Part shown: piece by piece, positions 9,136-17,842 of the stretch
How the letters are laid out: each line of letters begins with the position of its first letter
How positions within the stretch are numbered: the first letter of the stretch is position 1
Source: Pelodictyon phaeoclathratiforme BU-1
GTDB lineage: Bacteria; Bacteroidota; Chlorobiia; Chlorobiales; Chlorobiaceae
Reading direction: 5' to 3'
Length of the DNA stretch: 64,000 bases
Assembly: GCF_000020645.1 (NCBI RefSeq)
Contig: NC_011060.1
Span: 184,501-248,500, forward strand
Position numbers and translations under genes: made by a program
The notes under the pieces: generated by a model
Databases searched by the model: none
What the model was told of the DNA's origin: nothing
The model's input: only the letters and a program-made list of their open reading frames with translations

Positions 9136-9873
9136 TCACATTACCATACCGCCATTGACGCTGATGACCTGGCCGGTGATGTATGAGGATTGTTCGCCAG
9201 CCAGAAAGGCAACGGCATTGGCTACATCCTGCGGTGTGCCGAAGCTGGAGAGCGGTATGGCGTCGAGCATTTTCTGGCGGACTTCATCGGAAAGCGCATC
9301 GGTCATTTTCGAGGAGATGAAGCCTGGTGCGACGGCATTGGCCCTTATGTTGCGCGATGCCAGCTCTTTTGCGACTGATTTGGTGAAGGCAATGACGCCT
9401 CCCTTTGATGCCGCATAGTTGGCCTGTCCGGCATTGCCCATGAGCCCAACGACCGAGGCGATGTTGATGATCGAGCCGGAGCGCTGCTTCATCATGATGC
9501 GGCTGACCGCTTTGGTGCAGACGAAAGTTCCTTTCAGGTTGACCGTGAGCACAGCATCCCAGTCCTCTTCGCTCATCCGCATTAACAGGCCATCACGGGT
9601 TATGCCGGCATTATTGACAAGGATGTCGATTCTTCCTGTTGCGGCAGCAATGTCATTGAAGACGTTCTGCACCGCTTCAGCGTTGGTGACATCGAGTTCG
9701 AAGCAGTAGGCTTTTCGGCCAAGTTTCTCAACACCTTCGGCTGTTTCCGTCAGCCATTCGGCTTTGATATCGCATACGACAATATCGGCGCCTCGGGCAG
9801 CCAGATCAAAAGCGATGGCCTGTCCGATTCCTCTGGCGCTACCAGTGACAACAGCGATTTTTCCTTCAAACAT
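9136..9873 (-). CDS. fabG: 3-oxoacyl-ACP reductase
   Basis: Short-chain dehydrogenase that reduces 3-oxoacyl-ACP with NADPH. With the ATG at 9873 (behind GAGAGAAAACC) the protein has 245 residues, the usual FabG length. The cofactor motif TGSARGIG (10–17), the NNAG motif and the Ser140/Tyr153/Lys157 catalytic set (NYAASKGG) are all present, and the C-terminus ends in ISVNGGMVM as is typical. Lies 28 bases after fabD. Confidence 0.96.
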   Translation of the reverse strand: MFEGKIAVVTGSARGIGQAIAFDLAARGADIVVCDIKAEWLTETAEGVEKLGRKAYCFELDVTNAEAVQNVFNDIAAATGRIDILVNNAGITRDGLLMRMSEEDWDAVLTVNLKGTFVCTKAVSRIMMKQRSGSIINIASVVGLMGNAGQANYAASKGGVIAFTKSVAKELASRNIRANAVAPGFISSKMTDALSDEVRQKMLDAIPLSSFGTPQDVANAVAFLAGEQSSYITGQVISVNGGMVM

Positions 9874-9901
9874 GGTTTTCTCTCGGTTGATGTTAATTGT
9901 A

Positions 9902-10810
9902 TTAAACCAGAGGCAGAAGATCTGCCGCAGTGTCGATACCACGGATGGTTACGGTTTTGTCAATGCGTTTTATCAGGCCCTGAAGCACTTTTTGCGGACC
10001 CACTTCGATAAATTCCCTCATTCCGCTCTGAACCATTGCTTCGATAGATTGTGACCACAAAACCGAGCTTGTCAGTTGGAGAATCAGGTTTTTGCGGATT
10101 TCTGCGGCGCTGGTTACCGGGGTTGCAACTGCGTTCATGCAGACCGGTATTTCAGCATCTTTTATCTCAATTTCTGCAAGGGCCGCAGCAAGCTCCTCCT
10201 CAACCGGCTTCATCAGCGGGGAGTGGAACGCTCCGGAAACGACAAGCTCTTTTGCCATACGGGCTCCTTTTGAGGGGGCAAGTTCGATGGCCTTTTTGAC
10301 AGCCGCAATATCACCGGAAAGGACAACCTGGCCTGGTGAGTTGAAATTGGCTGCCTGAATGACTCCCTCTTTGCCTGCTTCAGCAAGGAGCGCCTCCAGA
10401 GAGCTGTCGGGCATACCGATGATGGCCGCCATGGTTCCAGGGTTTTCTTTGCCGGCATTCTGCATCAGCTCCCCCCGTTTGGCAACAATCCGCATGGCGT
10501 CGTCAAAGCTGATGGAACCAGCAAAGCAGAGCGCACTATATTCGCCGAGGCTGTGACCGGCGGTCATTGCGATATCTTGTCTGCCGAGCAGGGTTGCCAC
10601 AGCAATGCTGTGCAAAAAGATGGCTGGTTGGGTATATTTTGTCTGACGCAACTCCTCTTCGCTGCCGGAAAACATGATGTCGGTTATCCGGTAGCCGAGA
10701 ATCGAGTCTGCCCTTTCCATCATGGTGCGGGCAGCGGGGAAGTTGTCGAAAATGTCGCGGCCCATGCCGCAATACTGTGAACCCTGTCCTGGAAAAACAA
10801 ATGCCTTCAT
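9902..10810 (-). CDS. fabD: Malonyl-CoA:ACP transacylase
   Basis: 302-residue enzyme that loads malonyl groups onto ACP. The N-terminal FPGQGSQYCGMG, the nucleophile Ser87 in GHSLGEYSAL and the active-site His196 in GAFHSPLM are visible. It sits 37 bases downstream of fabH. Nothing unusual. Confidence 0.96.
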   Translation of the reverse strand: MKAFVFPGQGSQYCGMGRDIFDNFPAARTMMERADSILGYRITDIMFSGSEEELRQTKYTQPAIFLHSIAVATLLGRQDIAMTAGHSLGEYSALCFAGSISFDDAMRIVAKRGELMQNAGKENPGTMAAIIGMPDSSLEALLAEAGKEGVIQAANFNSPGQVVLSGDIAAVKKAIELAPSKGARMAKELVVSGAFHSPLMKPVEEELAAALAEIEIKDAEIPVCMNAVATPVTSAAEIRKNLILQLTSSVLWSQSIEAMVQSGMREFIEVGPQKVLQGLIKRIDKTVTIRGIDTAADLLPLV

Positions 10811-10847
10811 GAATGCGATTGTTCAAAAAAGAGGTGAATTGTTCTGG

Positions 10848-11837
10848 TTACTGCCATTTAATATAGGTGCCACCCCAGGTATAGCCTGCGCCGAAACTGA
10901 CCAGCACCAGGTTTGAGCCGGTGTGCAATTTCTGCCCTTCATCAAGTTCAGCAAGGCAGATCGGTATGGTGCCTGCTGTTGTGTTGCCATAACGGGCAAC
11001 GTTCGAGATAACTTTTTTGTCATCAATGCCCATGCGCTCTGCGGTGGCGTTGATGATCCGCTGATTTGCCTGGTGGGGTACAAGGTAGTCGATATCATCT
11101 GCAGTGAGATTGTTGCGGCTCATGATTTCACCGGCAACCTCTGCCATGGCCATGACGGCAGCCTTGAAAACCTGTTTGCCGTCCTGATAGATGTAGTGCA
11201 TTTTTTTGTCTACCGTCTCATGGCTTGCCGGATACCGGCTGCCGCCGCCAGTCATGAGAAGATGATCTGTGCCGTTTGCTCCGTCAGCGTAGAGGCGCGT
11301 ATCGAGAATGCCGAATCCCTCTTCTTTTGCCGGTTCAAGGATGACGCCGCCAGCGCCGTCACCAAAAAGGATGGCTGTCGAGCGATCGGTATAATCAATA
11401 ACTGCCGACATTTTGTCGGCGCCGATGACCATAACTTTTTTGTGGGCTCCGCTTTCGATAAAGCGTGACCCAACGTTCAGGGCGTAGAGAAAACCGGAGC
11501 AGGCAGCATTTATGTCAAAGGCCCAGGCGTTGCTGGCTCCGATGATGCTTTGTGTAAAACATGCTGTGGAGGGGAAGAGCATGTCCGGGGTCATGGTGGC
11601 TACAATGATTAACTCAATCTCACTTGCCGCGATGCCTCGTTTTTCGAGAAGCTGTTTTCCAACCTCTCCGCACATGTATGATGTCGCTTTTTCCGGATCT
11701 TTGAGTACCCTGCGTTCGCTGATGCCCGTCCTCGCACGAATCCATTCGTCATTGGTGTCAAGCATGAGCTCGAGGTCATGATTGCTCAGAATATTGGCAG
11801 GTAAATATTTGGCTGTCGCCGTGATTGCAGCTTTCAT
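10848..11837 (-). CDS. fabH: 3-oxoacyl-ACP synthase III (KAS III)
   Basis: 329-residue initiating condensing enzyme, joining acetyl-CoA (or another acyl-CoA) to malonyl-ACP. The Cys–His–Asn triad is at Cys113 (NAACSGFLYAL), His255 (VPHQANQRI) and Asn285 (ARYGNTTAGT). A 102-base gap separates it from plsX upstream; no terminator is visible there, so the genes are probably co-transcribed. Confidence 0.97.
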   Translation of the reverse strand: MKAAITATAKYLPANILSNHDLELMLDTNDEWIRARTGISERRVLKDPEKATSYMCGEVGKQLLEKRGIAASEIELIIVATMTPDMLFPSTACFTQSIIGASNAWAFDINAACSGFLYALNVGSRFIESGAHKKVMVIGADKMSAVIDYTDRSTAILFGDGAGGVILEPAKEEGFGILDTRLYADGANGTDHLLMTGGGSRYPASHETVDKKMHYIYQDGKQVFKAAVMAMAEVAGEIMSRNNLTADDIDYLVPHQANQRIINATAERMGIDDKKVISNVARYGNTTAGTIPICLAELDEGQKLHTGSNLVLVSFGAGYTWGGTYIKWQ

Positions 11838-11939
11838 GCGTTGTATGCAGTTATTTCATGCAGGAATGATAGATAGAAAAGTTGCCCTGCAGCTCGGTTG
11901 TTACCATCTTTGCTGCAGAGGGGTGCGGTTGGAAAAGTA

Positions 11940-12965
11940 CTACTTTTCGGACAGGACTTCAGCAATGTGTTCATTGACTCGTTTTTCGATCATGTGCTCA
12001 GCCATATAGATCATGTTTTTGATTGCTCTTGAAGAGGAACGGCCATGACCGACAATGGAGATGCCGTCAACGCCAAGGAAGGGCACGCCTCCGAATATTT
12101 CCACATCAAAAGGATCAAACAATCCCTTGAACAGGCTGGTTGTCATTGCGGCCATCTTCTCGTCCATCTGACCAGAGATCATCACTTTTTCCAGAGATCG
12201 TTTGAACAGGATTCCCATAAATTCAGGGATGCTTTCACCGAATTTCAGAATGGTATTGCCCACAACTCCGTCACAGACCACAATGCTGGCCTTTCCTTTC
12301 AGAATGTCATGGCCTTCTATGTTTCCAAGGAAGTTTATTTTGCCTGCTCTGTCAGCCTCTTTCAGAAGCCAGTAGGCCTGTTTGAGCATTTCGGAGCCCT
12401 TCCCCTCTTCCTCTCCAATATTGAGCAGCCCGGTAAGCGGTTGTTCAATTCCAGCGCCATAGCGCTGATAGATGGTCAGCATCTGGGCAAACTGGACAAG
12501 ATGTTCCGGCTTGCAGTCAACATTTGCACCGATATCGACAATATTGGTCAACCCTTCCGAAAGACGCGGGAAATATGCGTAAATGGTTGGGCGAAGTACT
12601 CCGGGGAGCCTGCCAAGTACAAAAAGGGAAGCTGCCATCTGTGCGCCGGTATTGCCTGCGCTGACAAAAGCATCTGCCTGTTTTGCCTTGCAGAGCTGCA
12701 AGCCCTTGACCAGCGATGATTCCTGCTTGGTTTTTACAGCCGTGGCTGGAATATCCTCCATCGTGACCACTTCGGGGGCGTGCAGAAACGTCAGGTTCAG
12801 CGCGCTGGTGTCGTAACTCGCAAGCAGCGGTTCAACCTTTTCCGACTGGCCAATCAGCAGAATGTTAAACCGATTACCGCTCTCCTGCAAAGCCTGCACC
12901 GTTCCCTCGATCACACAGGCGGGAGCGTGGTCACCGCCCATGGCGTCAACAACAATAGTCAACAT
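11940..12965 (-). CDS. plsX: Phosphate acyltransferase PlsX
   Basis: 341-residue enzyme that makes acyl-phosphate from acyl-ACP for phosphatidic-acid synthesis. The family signature VDAMGGDHAP at the N-terminus, the VSAGNTGA motif and the GADCKPEHL-like region (GANVDCKPEHL) are present. It sits between rpmF and fabH, the arrangement common to many bacteria that couples phospholipid and fatty-acid synthesis. Confidence 0.96.
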   Translation of the reverse strand: MLTIVVDAMGGDHAPACVIEGTVQALQESGNRFNILLIGQSEKVEPLLASYDTSALNLTFLHAPEVVTMEDIPATAVKTKQESSLVKGLQLCKAKQADAFVSAGNTGAQMAASLFVLGRLPGVLRPTIYAYFPRLSEGLTNIVDIGANVDCKPEHLVQFAQMLTIYQRYGAGIEQPLTGLLNIGEEEGKGSEMLKQAYWLLKEADRAGKINFLGNIEGHDILKGKASIVVCDGVVGNTILKFGESIPEFMGILFKRSLEKVMISGQMDEKMAAMTTSLFKGLFDPFDVEIFGGVPFLGVDGISIVGHGRSSSRAIKNMIYMAEHMIEKRVNEHIAEVLSEK

Positions 12966-12993
12966 GATGGGGTTTTTGTCTTGTTTTAGTTAA

Positions 12994-13185
12994 TCAGCTC
13001 TTTGCCAGTTTATTGACGACACATCTGCCCCTGTAGTGTCCGCAATGGCGGCATGCACGGTGGGGAAGAGTTGGTTCGCCGCAGTTTGGACAGTTGACCG
13101 TAGTTGCCGGTTTTGTGCGGGCATTGAATTGGGCGCGTCTTTTATCCCTTCGGGATTTCGACATTTTGGCTTTTGGATTTGCCAT
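12994..13185 (-). CDS. rpmF: 50S ribosomal protein L32
   Basis: 63 residues, basic N-terminus (ANPKAKMSKSRRDKRRAQF) and a four-cysteine zinc knuckle, CPNCG followed by CRHCG. L32 is located on the large ribosomal subunit. It lies 18 bases downstream of the DUF177 gene and 28 bases upstream of plsX, a very widely conserved order. Confidence 0.96.
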   Translation of the reverse strand: MANPKAKMSKSRRDKRRAQFNARTKPATTVNCPNCGEPTLPHRACRHCGHYRGRCVVNKLAKS

Positions 13186-13203
13186 GGCGGTACTCTTTTA
13201 TAG

Positions 13204-13743
13204 TCAGTTAACGATATTTTTTTTCAGCTTTTCAAGGGACTCATGCCACAGCGTGTTCGTGCCGGACTGAGGCTCTTCATTTTCTTCCATATATCCTGTG
13301 CTGCCGTAAAGCCTGCAGTCAGGGTTATCCGTACAGGTCACCTTCATGGGTAACGAAAGCAGCAGCGTTTCGCACACTTCTCCGGTAATGTCAATGGATT
13401 CAGCATTTCTGTCCAGGCGACTGTAATCTTCATCTCCTTCATGATCAGCATCATGAGCGGTACCGAAGATATAGGAGAGCACAAGTGTCCCTGTCAGGTT
13501 TTTTGATACTGGTGCAAGGCAGATATCGCACGTGAAATCAGCCAGCGTCGAAGTGTTGATGGTTATGGTTATTTCATCGGCACTTTTTTCAGCAATCACA
13601 TGCAGCGCAATCTCTCTTGTAAAACCAGCCTCAGCCAACTGACGACCGGCAAAATCTGCCGCATTACAGGTGAAATGGAACTCATTGGTTCCCTCCACAA
13701 GAGTAACCAGACCAATCTCTATCAGCGATTTTTCTTTATGCAT
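13204..13743 (-). CDS. DUF177 / YceD family protein
   Basis: A 179-residue protein of the YceD/DUF177 family that nearly always precedes rpmF and has been linked to 23S rRNA maturation. Visible features are the paired cysteines CDIC in mid-protein and a second Cys pair (CTDNPDCRLYG) near the C-terminus. I start at the ATG at 13743; an upstream TTG at 13779 would add 12 residues with no better ribosome site. First gene of the rpmF–plsX–fab–rnc operon on the minus strand. Confidence 0.85.
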   Translation of the reverse strand: MHKEKSLIEIGLVTLVEGTNEFHFTCNAADFAGRQLAEAGFTREIALHVIAEKSADEITITINTSTLADFTCDICLAPVSKNLTGTLVLSYIFGTAHDADHEGDEDYSRLDRNAESIDITGEVCETLLLSLPMKVTCTDNPDCRLYGSTGYMEENEEPQSGTNTLWHESLEKLKKNIVN

Positions 13744-13851
13744 AGACCATCTTTTCAGTAAAAGAGAACCAATGTACAAAAATTATTATGGAAAATGAAA
13801 AGGCCATGCGCTACTACTTTGAACAAAATGAAGAAAAAAGTCATTTCTGAT

Positions 13852-13879
13852 TTGTATTTCAGAAAAAGCGGTGTATATT
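13852..13879 (+). promoter_or_regulatory. Putative tRNA-Asn promoter
   Basis: TTGTAT at 13852–13857 and TATATT at 13874–13879 with 16 bases between them, 35 bases before the tRNA. This resembles a housekeeping sigma-70 promoter. No experimental support is possible from sequence. Confidence 0.4.
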
Positions 13880-13914
13880 AACACCCCATCAGCGAAAATA
13901 ATGCTGATACAGAT

Positions 13915-13986
13915 TCCGTGGTAGCTCAATGGTAGAGCATGCGACTGTTAATCGCAGGGTTGCAGGTTCGAGTCCTGCCCGCGGAG
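13915..13986 (+). tRNA. tRNA-Asn (anticodon GTT)
   Basis: A complete 72-base cloverleaf. The acceptor stem pairs TCCGTGG (13915–13921) with CCGCGGA (13979–13985), with G as discriminator. The anticodon stem is TGCGA/TCGCA around the loop CTGTTAA, giving anticodon GTT for Asn. The T-loop GGTTCGAGTCC is canonical. CCA is not encoded. A terminator follows within 15 bases. Confidence 0.95.
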
Positions 13987-13996
13987 CACAAAAAAA

Positions 13997-14029
13997 GGCA
14001 GTACACTTAAGCGGTGTAGTGCCTTTTTT
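13997..14029 (+). terminator. Rho-independent terminator after tRNA-Asn
   Basis: GGCAGTACAC (13997–14006) pairs with GTGTAGTGCC (14114-type arm at 14014–14023) with a single internal G–G mismatch and a 7-base loop, followed by six Ts at 14024–14029. Confidence 0.8.
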
Positions 14030-14252
14030 CTTTTCAGTCCATCGGATATAGCGCTTTGTAAAGTTTTTCTCGAAACCACAACAATGGCACACATTCTATA
14101 ATGAGAGCTGATTATCTGAATTTTATTGCTGACTCTTTACTGAGCAGTTGATACAGGTTTGAAATTCATGATGAATCATGTATGTATTTGTTTCTGTTTT
14201 TTTTATTTTCAGTGAAAGTGATTTAAGTCATCTGTTGAATTTCTGTGCTGAC

Positions 14253-14339
14253 ATGCGTGCAACGAACCTGAAAAACCTCCTGCTCTCCCTGGCCTTGCTG
14301 CTACTCAGCATAGTGGCTCCGGAGGGAGGTGTCTTTTAG
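14253..14339 (+). CDS. leuL: Leucine leader peptide upstream of leuA
   Basis: An ATG at 14253 opens a 28-codon frame ending with TAG at 14337–14339. Nine of the 28 residues are Leu, concentrated in NLLLSLALLLL, immediately followed by Ile and Val codons. This is the classic make-up of a branched-chain amino-acid attenuator leader. A terminator hairpin lies 32 bases past its stop and leuA starts 97 bases past it. The leader's last third contains GTGGC (14313–14317), complementary to GCCAC in the 5' arm of the terminator, a possible antiterminator pairing. The ribosome site is weak. The gene symbol is by analogy with enteric leuL; no homology is implied. Confidence 0.8.
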   Translation: MRATNLKNLLLSLALLLLSIVAPEGGVF

Positions 14340-14371
14340 TTCGTTTTTCAGCCAGAGAGTGAACATTGTCG

Positions 14372-14406
14372 AAGCCGCCACCCTTTTCGGGTTGGTGGCT
14401 TTTTTC
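14372..14406 (+). terminator. Attenuator terminator before leuA
   Basis: AAGCCGCCACCC (14372–14383) pairs with GGGTTGGTGGCTT (14389–14401) with one bulge and one G·T pair, followed by a run of Ts. It stands between the Leu-rich leader peptide and leuA, so it must be read through to express leuA. Confidence 0.85.
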
Positions 14407-14435
14407 GTTTAAAGGATAAAAAAGGAAAAGGCGTT

Positions 14436-16118
14436 ATGAAAAAGATGAAGTATCGGAAGTATGCAGCGTATCCTTCGGTGGCCATTACCGCAAGGAGCTG
14501 GCCTGACAAGAGCATTACGAAAGCGCCGATATGGTGCAGTGTCGATCTTCGTGACGGAAACCAGGCGCTGCCCGTGCCGATGAGCGTTGAGGAAAAGGTA
14601 ACCATGTTCCAGCTTCTTGTTTCTATTGGTTTCAAGGAGATTGAGGTTGGTTTTCCCTCAGCTTCGGCTACGGAGTTTGCTTTTGCCCGTCGGCTTATCG
14701 AAGAGCGTCTTATTCCTGATGATGTGACGATTCAGGTGTTGACCCAGGCGCGGGAGCACCTGATACGCAAGACCTTCGATGCCATCAGCGGAGCGAAACA
14801 TGCCATTGTTCATCTCTACAACTCGACATCGACTTTGCAGCGGGATGTGGTTTTCCGCAAAAACAGGGAGGAGATCAAGGCGATTGCTGTTGAAGGAACG
14901 GCGCTTGTTCGCCGCCTGAAGGATGAGAGTGGTAATGCGGGAATCCGTTTCGAGTACAGCCCTGAAAGTTTTACCGGTACGGAGCTTGATTATGCGCTTG
15001 ATGTCTGTCATGCGGTTATGGATACCTGGGGCGCTTCTGCGGATGAAAAGATCATTCTGAACCTTCCCTCAACGGTTGAAATGTCGCAGCCGAATATTTA
15101 TGCCGACCGCATTGAGTGGTTCTGCCGCAACATCAAGGCGCGGGATGCTGTTCTGATCAGTGTGCACGCTCATAATGACCGTGGAACTGCGGTTGCTACT
15201 GCTGAATTGGCGGTGATGGCCGGTGCTGACCGTGTTGAGGGCGCCTTGTTCGGTAATGGCGAGCGGTGTGGTAACATGGATGTTGTCATTATGGCGCTGA
15301 ACCTTTTCAGTCAGGGCGTCGATCCTGAGCTGGATTTTTCCGATCTTCCACGGATACGTGAGGTTTATCGCCGCTGTACCCGTATGGATATTCATCCTCG
15401 TAATCCCTACTCGGGGGAGTTGGTCTATACGGCTTTTTCCGGTTCGCATCAGGATGCAATCAGCAAGGGGATGAAAGCGCAACCTCTCTCACCCGGTGGG
15501 TTGTGGGCTGTTCCCTATCTGCCGATTGACCCTCAGGATGTTGGTTGCAATTATGAGGCTATCGTGCGTATCAACAGTCAGTCGGGTAAGGGTGGGGTGG
15601 CCTATGTGCTGGAGAAGGAGTATGGTATCCAGATACCGAAATGGATGCAGCCTGATTTTGCTGAAGTGGTACAGGCTGTTGCTGATACGACTGGTGTCGA
15701 GTTGTCGGTGGAGCAGATTCATGATCTTTTTCATGCTGAATATGTCAAACTCCGGCAGCCGATTACGCTCAAGAAGTGTCAGATCAGTTGGGATGATGAA
15801 GAGCCTCGTCGTCAGGATGAAGAGGATACCACCATAAGCTGTATCGTACAGACCCGGGAGAAGGAGTTCAATTTCACCGCACAGGGTAATGGTCCTCTTG
15901 ATGCCTTTGTCAAAGGATTTGTGCGGGAGAGTGGAGTGGATTTCAGTGTTGATGAGTATGCAGAACATGCTATCGGGCGAAGCGCCGGGGCTCTTGCTAT
16001 AGCTTATATCAAGATTGGCTGTACCGATGGACGGGTTTCTTTTGGTGCAGGGATCGATTCGAATATCAGTCTTGCCTCAATCAAGGCAACGGTAAGTGCC
16101 CTGAACAGACTGCCGTAA
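14436..16118 (+). CDS. leuA: 2-isopropylmalate synthase
   Basis: 560 residues; condenses acetyl-CoA with 2-ketoisovalerate, the committed step of leucine synthesis. The long-form (type 2) enzyme is indicated by the N-terminal SITKAPIWCSVDLRDGNQAL, the metal-binding HAHNDRGTAVA motif and a C-terminal allosteric dimer domain (about 430–560, ending SALNRL). Start chosen at the ATG behind AAAGGAAAAGGCGTT. Regulation by leucine attenuation is strongly suggested by the leader peptide and terminator directly upstream; end-product inhibition by leucine is known for the family. A hairpin (GCGGTAACA/TGTTACCGC) lies just past the stop. Confidence 0.95.
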   Translation: MKKMKYRKYAAYPSVAITARSWPDKSITKAPIWCSVDLRDGNQALPVPMSVEEKVTMFQLLVSIGFKEIEVGFPSASATEFAFARRLIEERLIPDDVTIQVLTQAREHLIRKTFDAISGAKHAIVHLYNSTSTLQRDVVFRKNREEIKAIAVEGTALVRRLKDESGNAGIRFEYSPESFTGTELDYALDVCHAVMDTWGASADEKIILNLPSTVEMSQPNIYADRIEWFCRNIKARDAVLISVHAHNDRGTAVATAELAVMAGADRVEGALFGNGERCGNMDVVIMALNLFSQGVDPELDFSDLPRIREVYRRCTRMDIHPRNPYSGELVYTAFSGSHQDAISKGMKAQPLSPGGLWAVPYLPIDPQDVGCNYEAIVRINSQSGKGGVAYVLEKEYGIQIPKWMQPDFAEVVQAVADTTGVELSVEQIHDLFHAEYVKLRQPITLKKCQISWDDEEPRRQDEEDTTISCIVQTREKEFNFTAQGNGPLDAFVKGFVRESGVDFSVDEYAEHAIGRSAGALAIAYIKIGCTDGRVSFGAGIDSNISLASIKATVSALNRLP

Positions 16119-16274
16119 CAGAACAGGAAACAAGGCGGTAACAGCTTTTTTATCTGCTTGTTACCGCTGGTTATCCTTTGGCGGAACGGCAGCATCTTTT
16201 TTGTATCTTGCGGATGTGTGGGTGCAGGGGATTCTCTCTTTCCTGCATTATCAAAGATTAAAAATGGTGAGTTT

Positions 16275-17177
16275 ATGGTGAGGTTTGTGATAAAATGTAT
16301 TGCGGTGCTGCCCCTTTTGCTTTTTTTTGCAGGATGCGTTCAGCCTGCAAGGAGAGGGAAGTTACAGGTTGTTGCTTCTATTGCACCCCTCTCCTACTTT
16401 GCAGAAAGGATCGGAGGCAGCCATGTTTCCGTTTCAGTAATGGTACCGCCGGGCGGAAACCCTCACAGTTATGAGCCTGCTCCCCGGCAAATGGTTAAAC
16501 TCGGCGAGGCAACCCTTTTCATCAAGGCGGGTTCCGGGGTTGAGTTTGAGCTGGATTGGATGGATCGTTTTTTGTCGATCAACAGGGAGCTGAGGGTTTG
16601 TAATGGAGCAGAGGGTGTTCGCCTGATTCCGATAAAGCATCATGATGAACAAGAGACACATCATCACGAACAAGATGCACATCATCACGAAGGTTACGAT
16701 CCTCATTACTGGCTCTCACCTGCAAACGGGGTGATTATTGCCCGAAATATCGAAAAAGCTCTTGTTTTGGCAGATCCGGCGCACAGGGATGATTATGCCG
16801 TGAACTGCAGTAAGCTTGTTGCGGAGCTGCAGGCGCTCGACAGGGAGATTCGACAGAAGGTTGCCAGCTTAAAGAGCAGGCGTTTTCTGGTTTTCCATCC
16901 GGCGTGGGGGTACTACGCCGAAGCATACCAGTTTGAACAGATCGCAGTTGAGGAGGAGGGCAAAACGCTTACTCCAGGGCAGATGCAGCGAGTTATTGAA
17001 AAAGCCAAAGCGAACCATATCAAGGTGGTTTTTGTCTCTCCCCAGTTTAATATTTCCCAGGCGAAAACCATTGCTGCAGAAATTGGTGGGGTAACCCGCA
17101 GTGTTGATCCCCTCGCTGCTGATTATCAGGAAAATCTCCGAAGTGCGACACAGGCGTTTAGCGAAAGCTTGCCATGA
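16275..17177 (+). CDS. znuA: Zinc/manganese ABC transporter substrate-binding lipoprotein
   Basis: 300-residue cluster A-I metal-binding protein. Start at ATG 16275 gives a lipoprotein signal (LLPLLLFFAGC, with Cys about residue 22). Metal-binding features include PHSYEPAPRQM and a His-rich loop (HHHEQDAHHHE) before DPHYWLSP, which favour zinc. Its stop overlaps the ATPase gene start by 4 bases. A longer reading from 16158 adds 39 residues that mask the signal peptide, so I reject it. Zn versus Mn specificity is inference from the His-rich loop. Confidence 0.88.
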   Translation: MVRFVIKCIAVLPLLLFFAGCVQPARRGKLQVVASIAPLSYFAERIGGSHVSVSVMVPPGGNPHSYEPAPRQMVKLGEATLFIKAGSGVEFELDWMDRFLSINRELRVCNGAEGVRLIPIKHHDEQETHHHEQDAHHHEGYDPHYWLSPANGVIIARNIEKALVLADPAHRDDYAVNCSKLVAELQALDREIRQKVASLKSRRFLVFHPAWGYYAEAYQFEQIAVEEEGKTLTPGQMQRVIEKAKANHIKVVFVSPQFNISQAKTIAAEIGGVTRSVDPLAADYQENLRSATQAFSESLP

Positions 17178-17842
17178 CGACTCCTGTTATCGAGTGTAAC
17201 CGGCTTTCGGTCGAGCTTGGGGGAGTAATGGTGCTTGATGGCGTGACCCTGTCAGTCTGCAAGGGAGATTATCTCGGTCTTGTCGGGCCAAATGGCGGGG
17301 GGAAGACCACATTGCTCAGGGTGATTCTTGGCTTGGAGAAATCATCCGGGGGGAGTGTGAGCGTTTTTGGTGCTCTGCCCGGAAGCTTTCCTGAGCGTAT
17401 CGGTTATGTACCCCAGCGGCTGTTTTTTGACCGCGAATTTCCGATCAGTGTTCGTGAGCTGGTGCTTATGGGGAGGCTGTCGAAAAAAAAACTGTTTCAG
17501 CACTTTAACCGTATCGACAGGGAGAAGGCTGATGCGGCGCTTGGCGTGGCTGGTCTGGAACGGCTGGCTGATCGGAGGATTGGTACCTTGTCGGGAGGAG
17601 AGTTGCAGCGGACTCTTATTGCCCGGGCTCTTGCCGGGGAGCCCGAATTGCTGCTGCTCGATGAACCGACAGCAAGCGTTGATCCGCAGATGAAAACCAC
17701 CATTTACGATTTGCTCGATAACCAGAAAAAAAAGCTCACCATAGTCCTTGTCAGCCACGATATCGGAGGAATAAAAGATCATGTGAGTGGAATTGCTACT
17801 CTGAACACTACCCTTTATGCTCCAAGAGATATTTGCCTTTGA
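17174..17842 (+). CDS. znuC: Zinc/manganese ABC transporter ATP-binding protein
   Basis: 222-residue ABC ATPase with Walker A (GPNGGGKTT), signature (LSGGELQR) and Walker B (LLLLDEPTASVD), plus the H-loop (VSHD). It overlaps the binding-protein gene by 4 bases and the permease gene by 26 bases. It provides energy for metal import through the permease downstream. Confidence 0.92.
   Translation: MTTPVIECNRLSVELGGVMVLDGVTLSVCKGDYLGLVGPNGGGKTTLLRVILGLEKSSGGSVSVFGALPGSFPERIGYVPQRLFFDREFPISVRELVLMGRLSKKKLFQHFNRIDREKADAALGVAGLERLADRRIGTLSGGELQRTLIARALAGEPELLLLDEPTASVDPQMKTTIYDLLDNQKKKLTIVLVSHDIGGIKDHVSGIATLNTTLYAPRDICL

Noticed and set aside
10923..11468. Long plus-strand frame opposite fabH
   Set aside because: It is antisense to a clear, conserved fabH gene; cysteine-rich odd composition is typical of a shadow frame.
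12045..12719. Long plus-strand frame opposite plsX
   Set aside because: PlsX on the minus strand matches the family along its entire length; the other frame has no support.
14097..14102. TATAAT box as leuA promoter
   Set aside because: A matching -35 box at proper spacing is not visible, so I did not list it.
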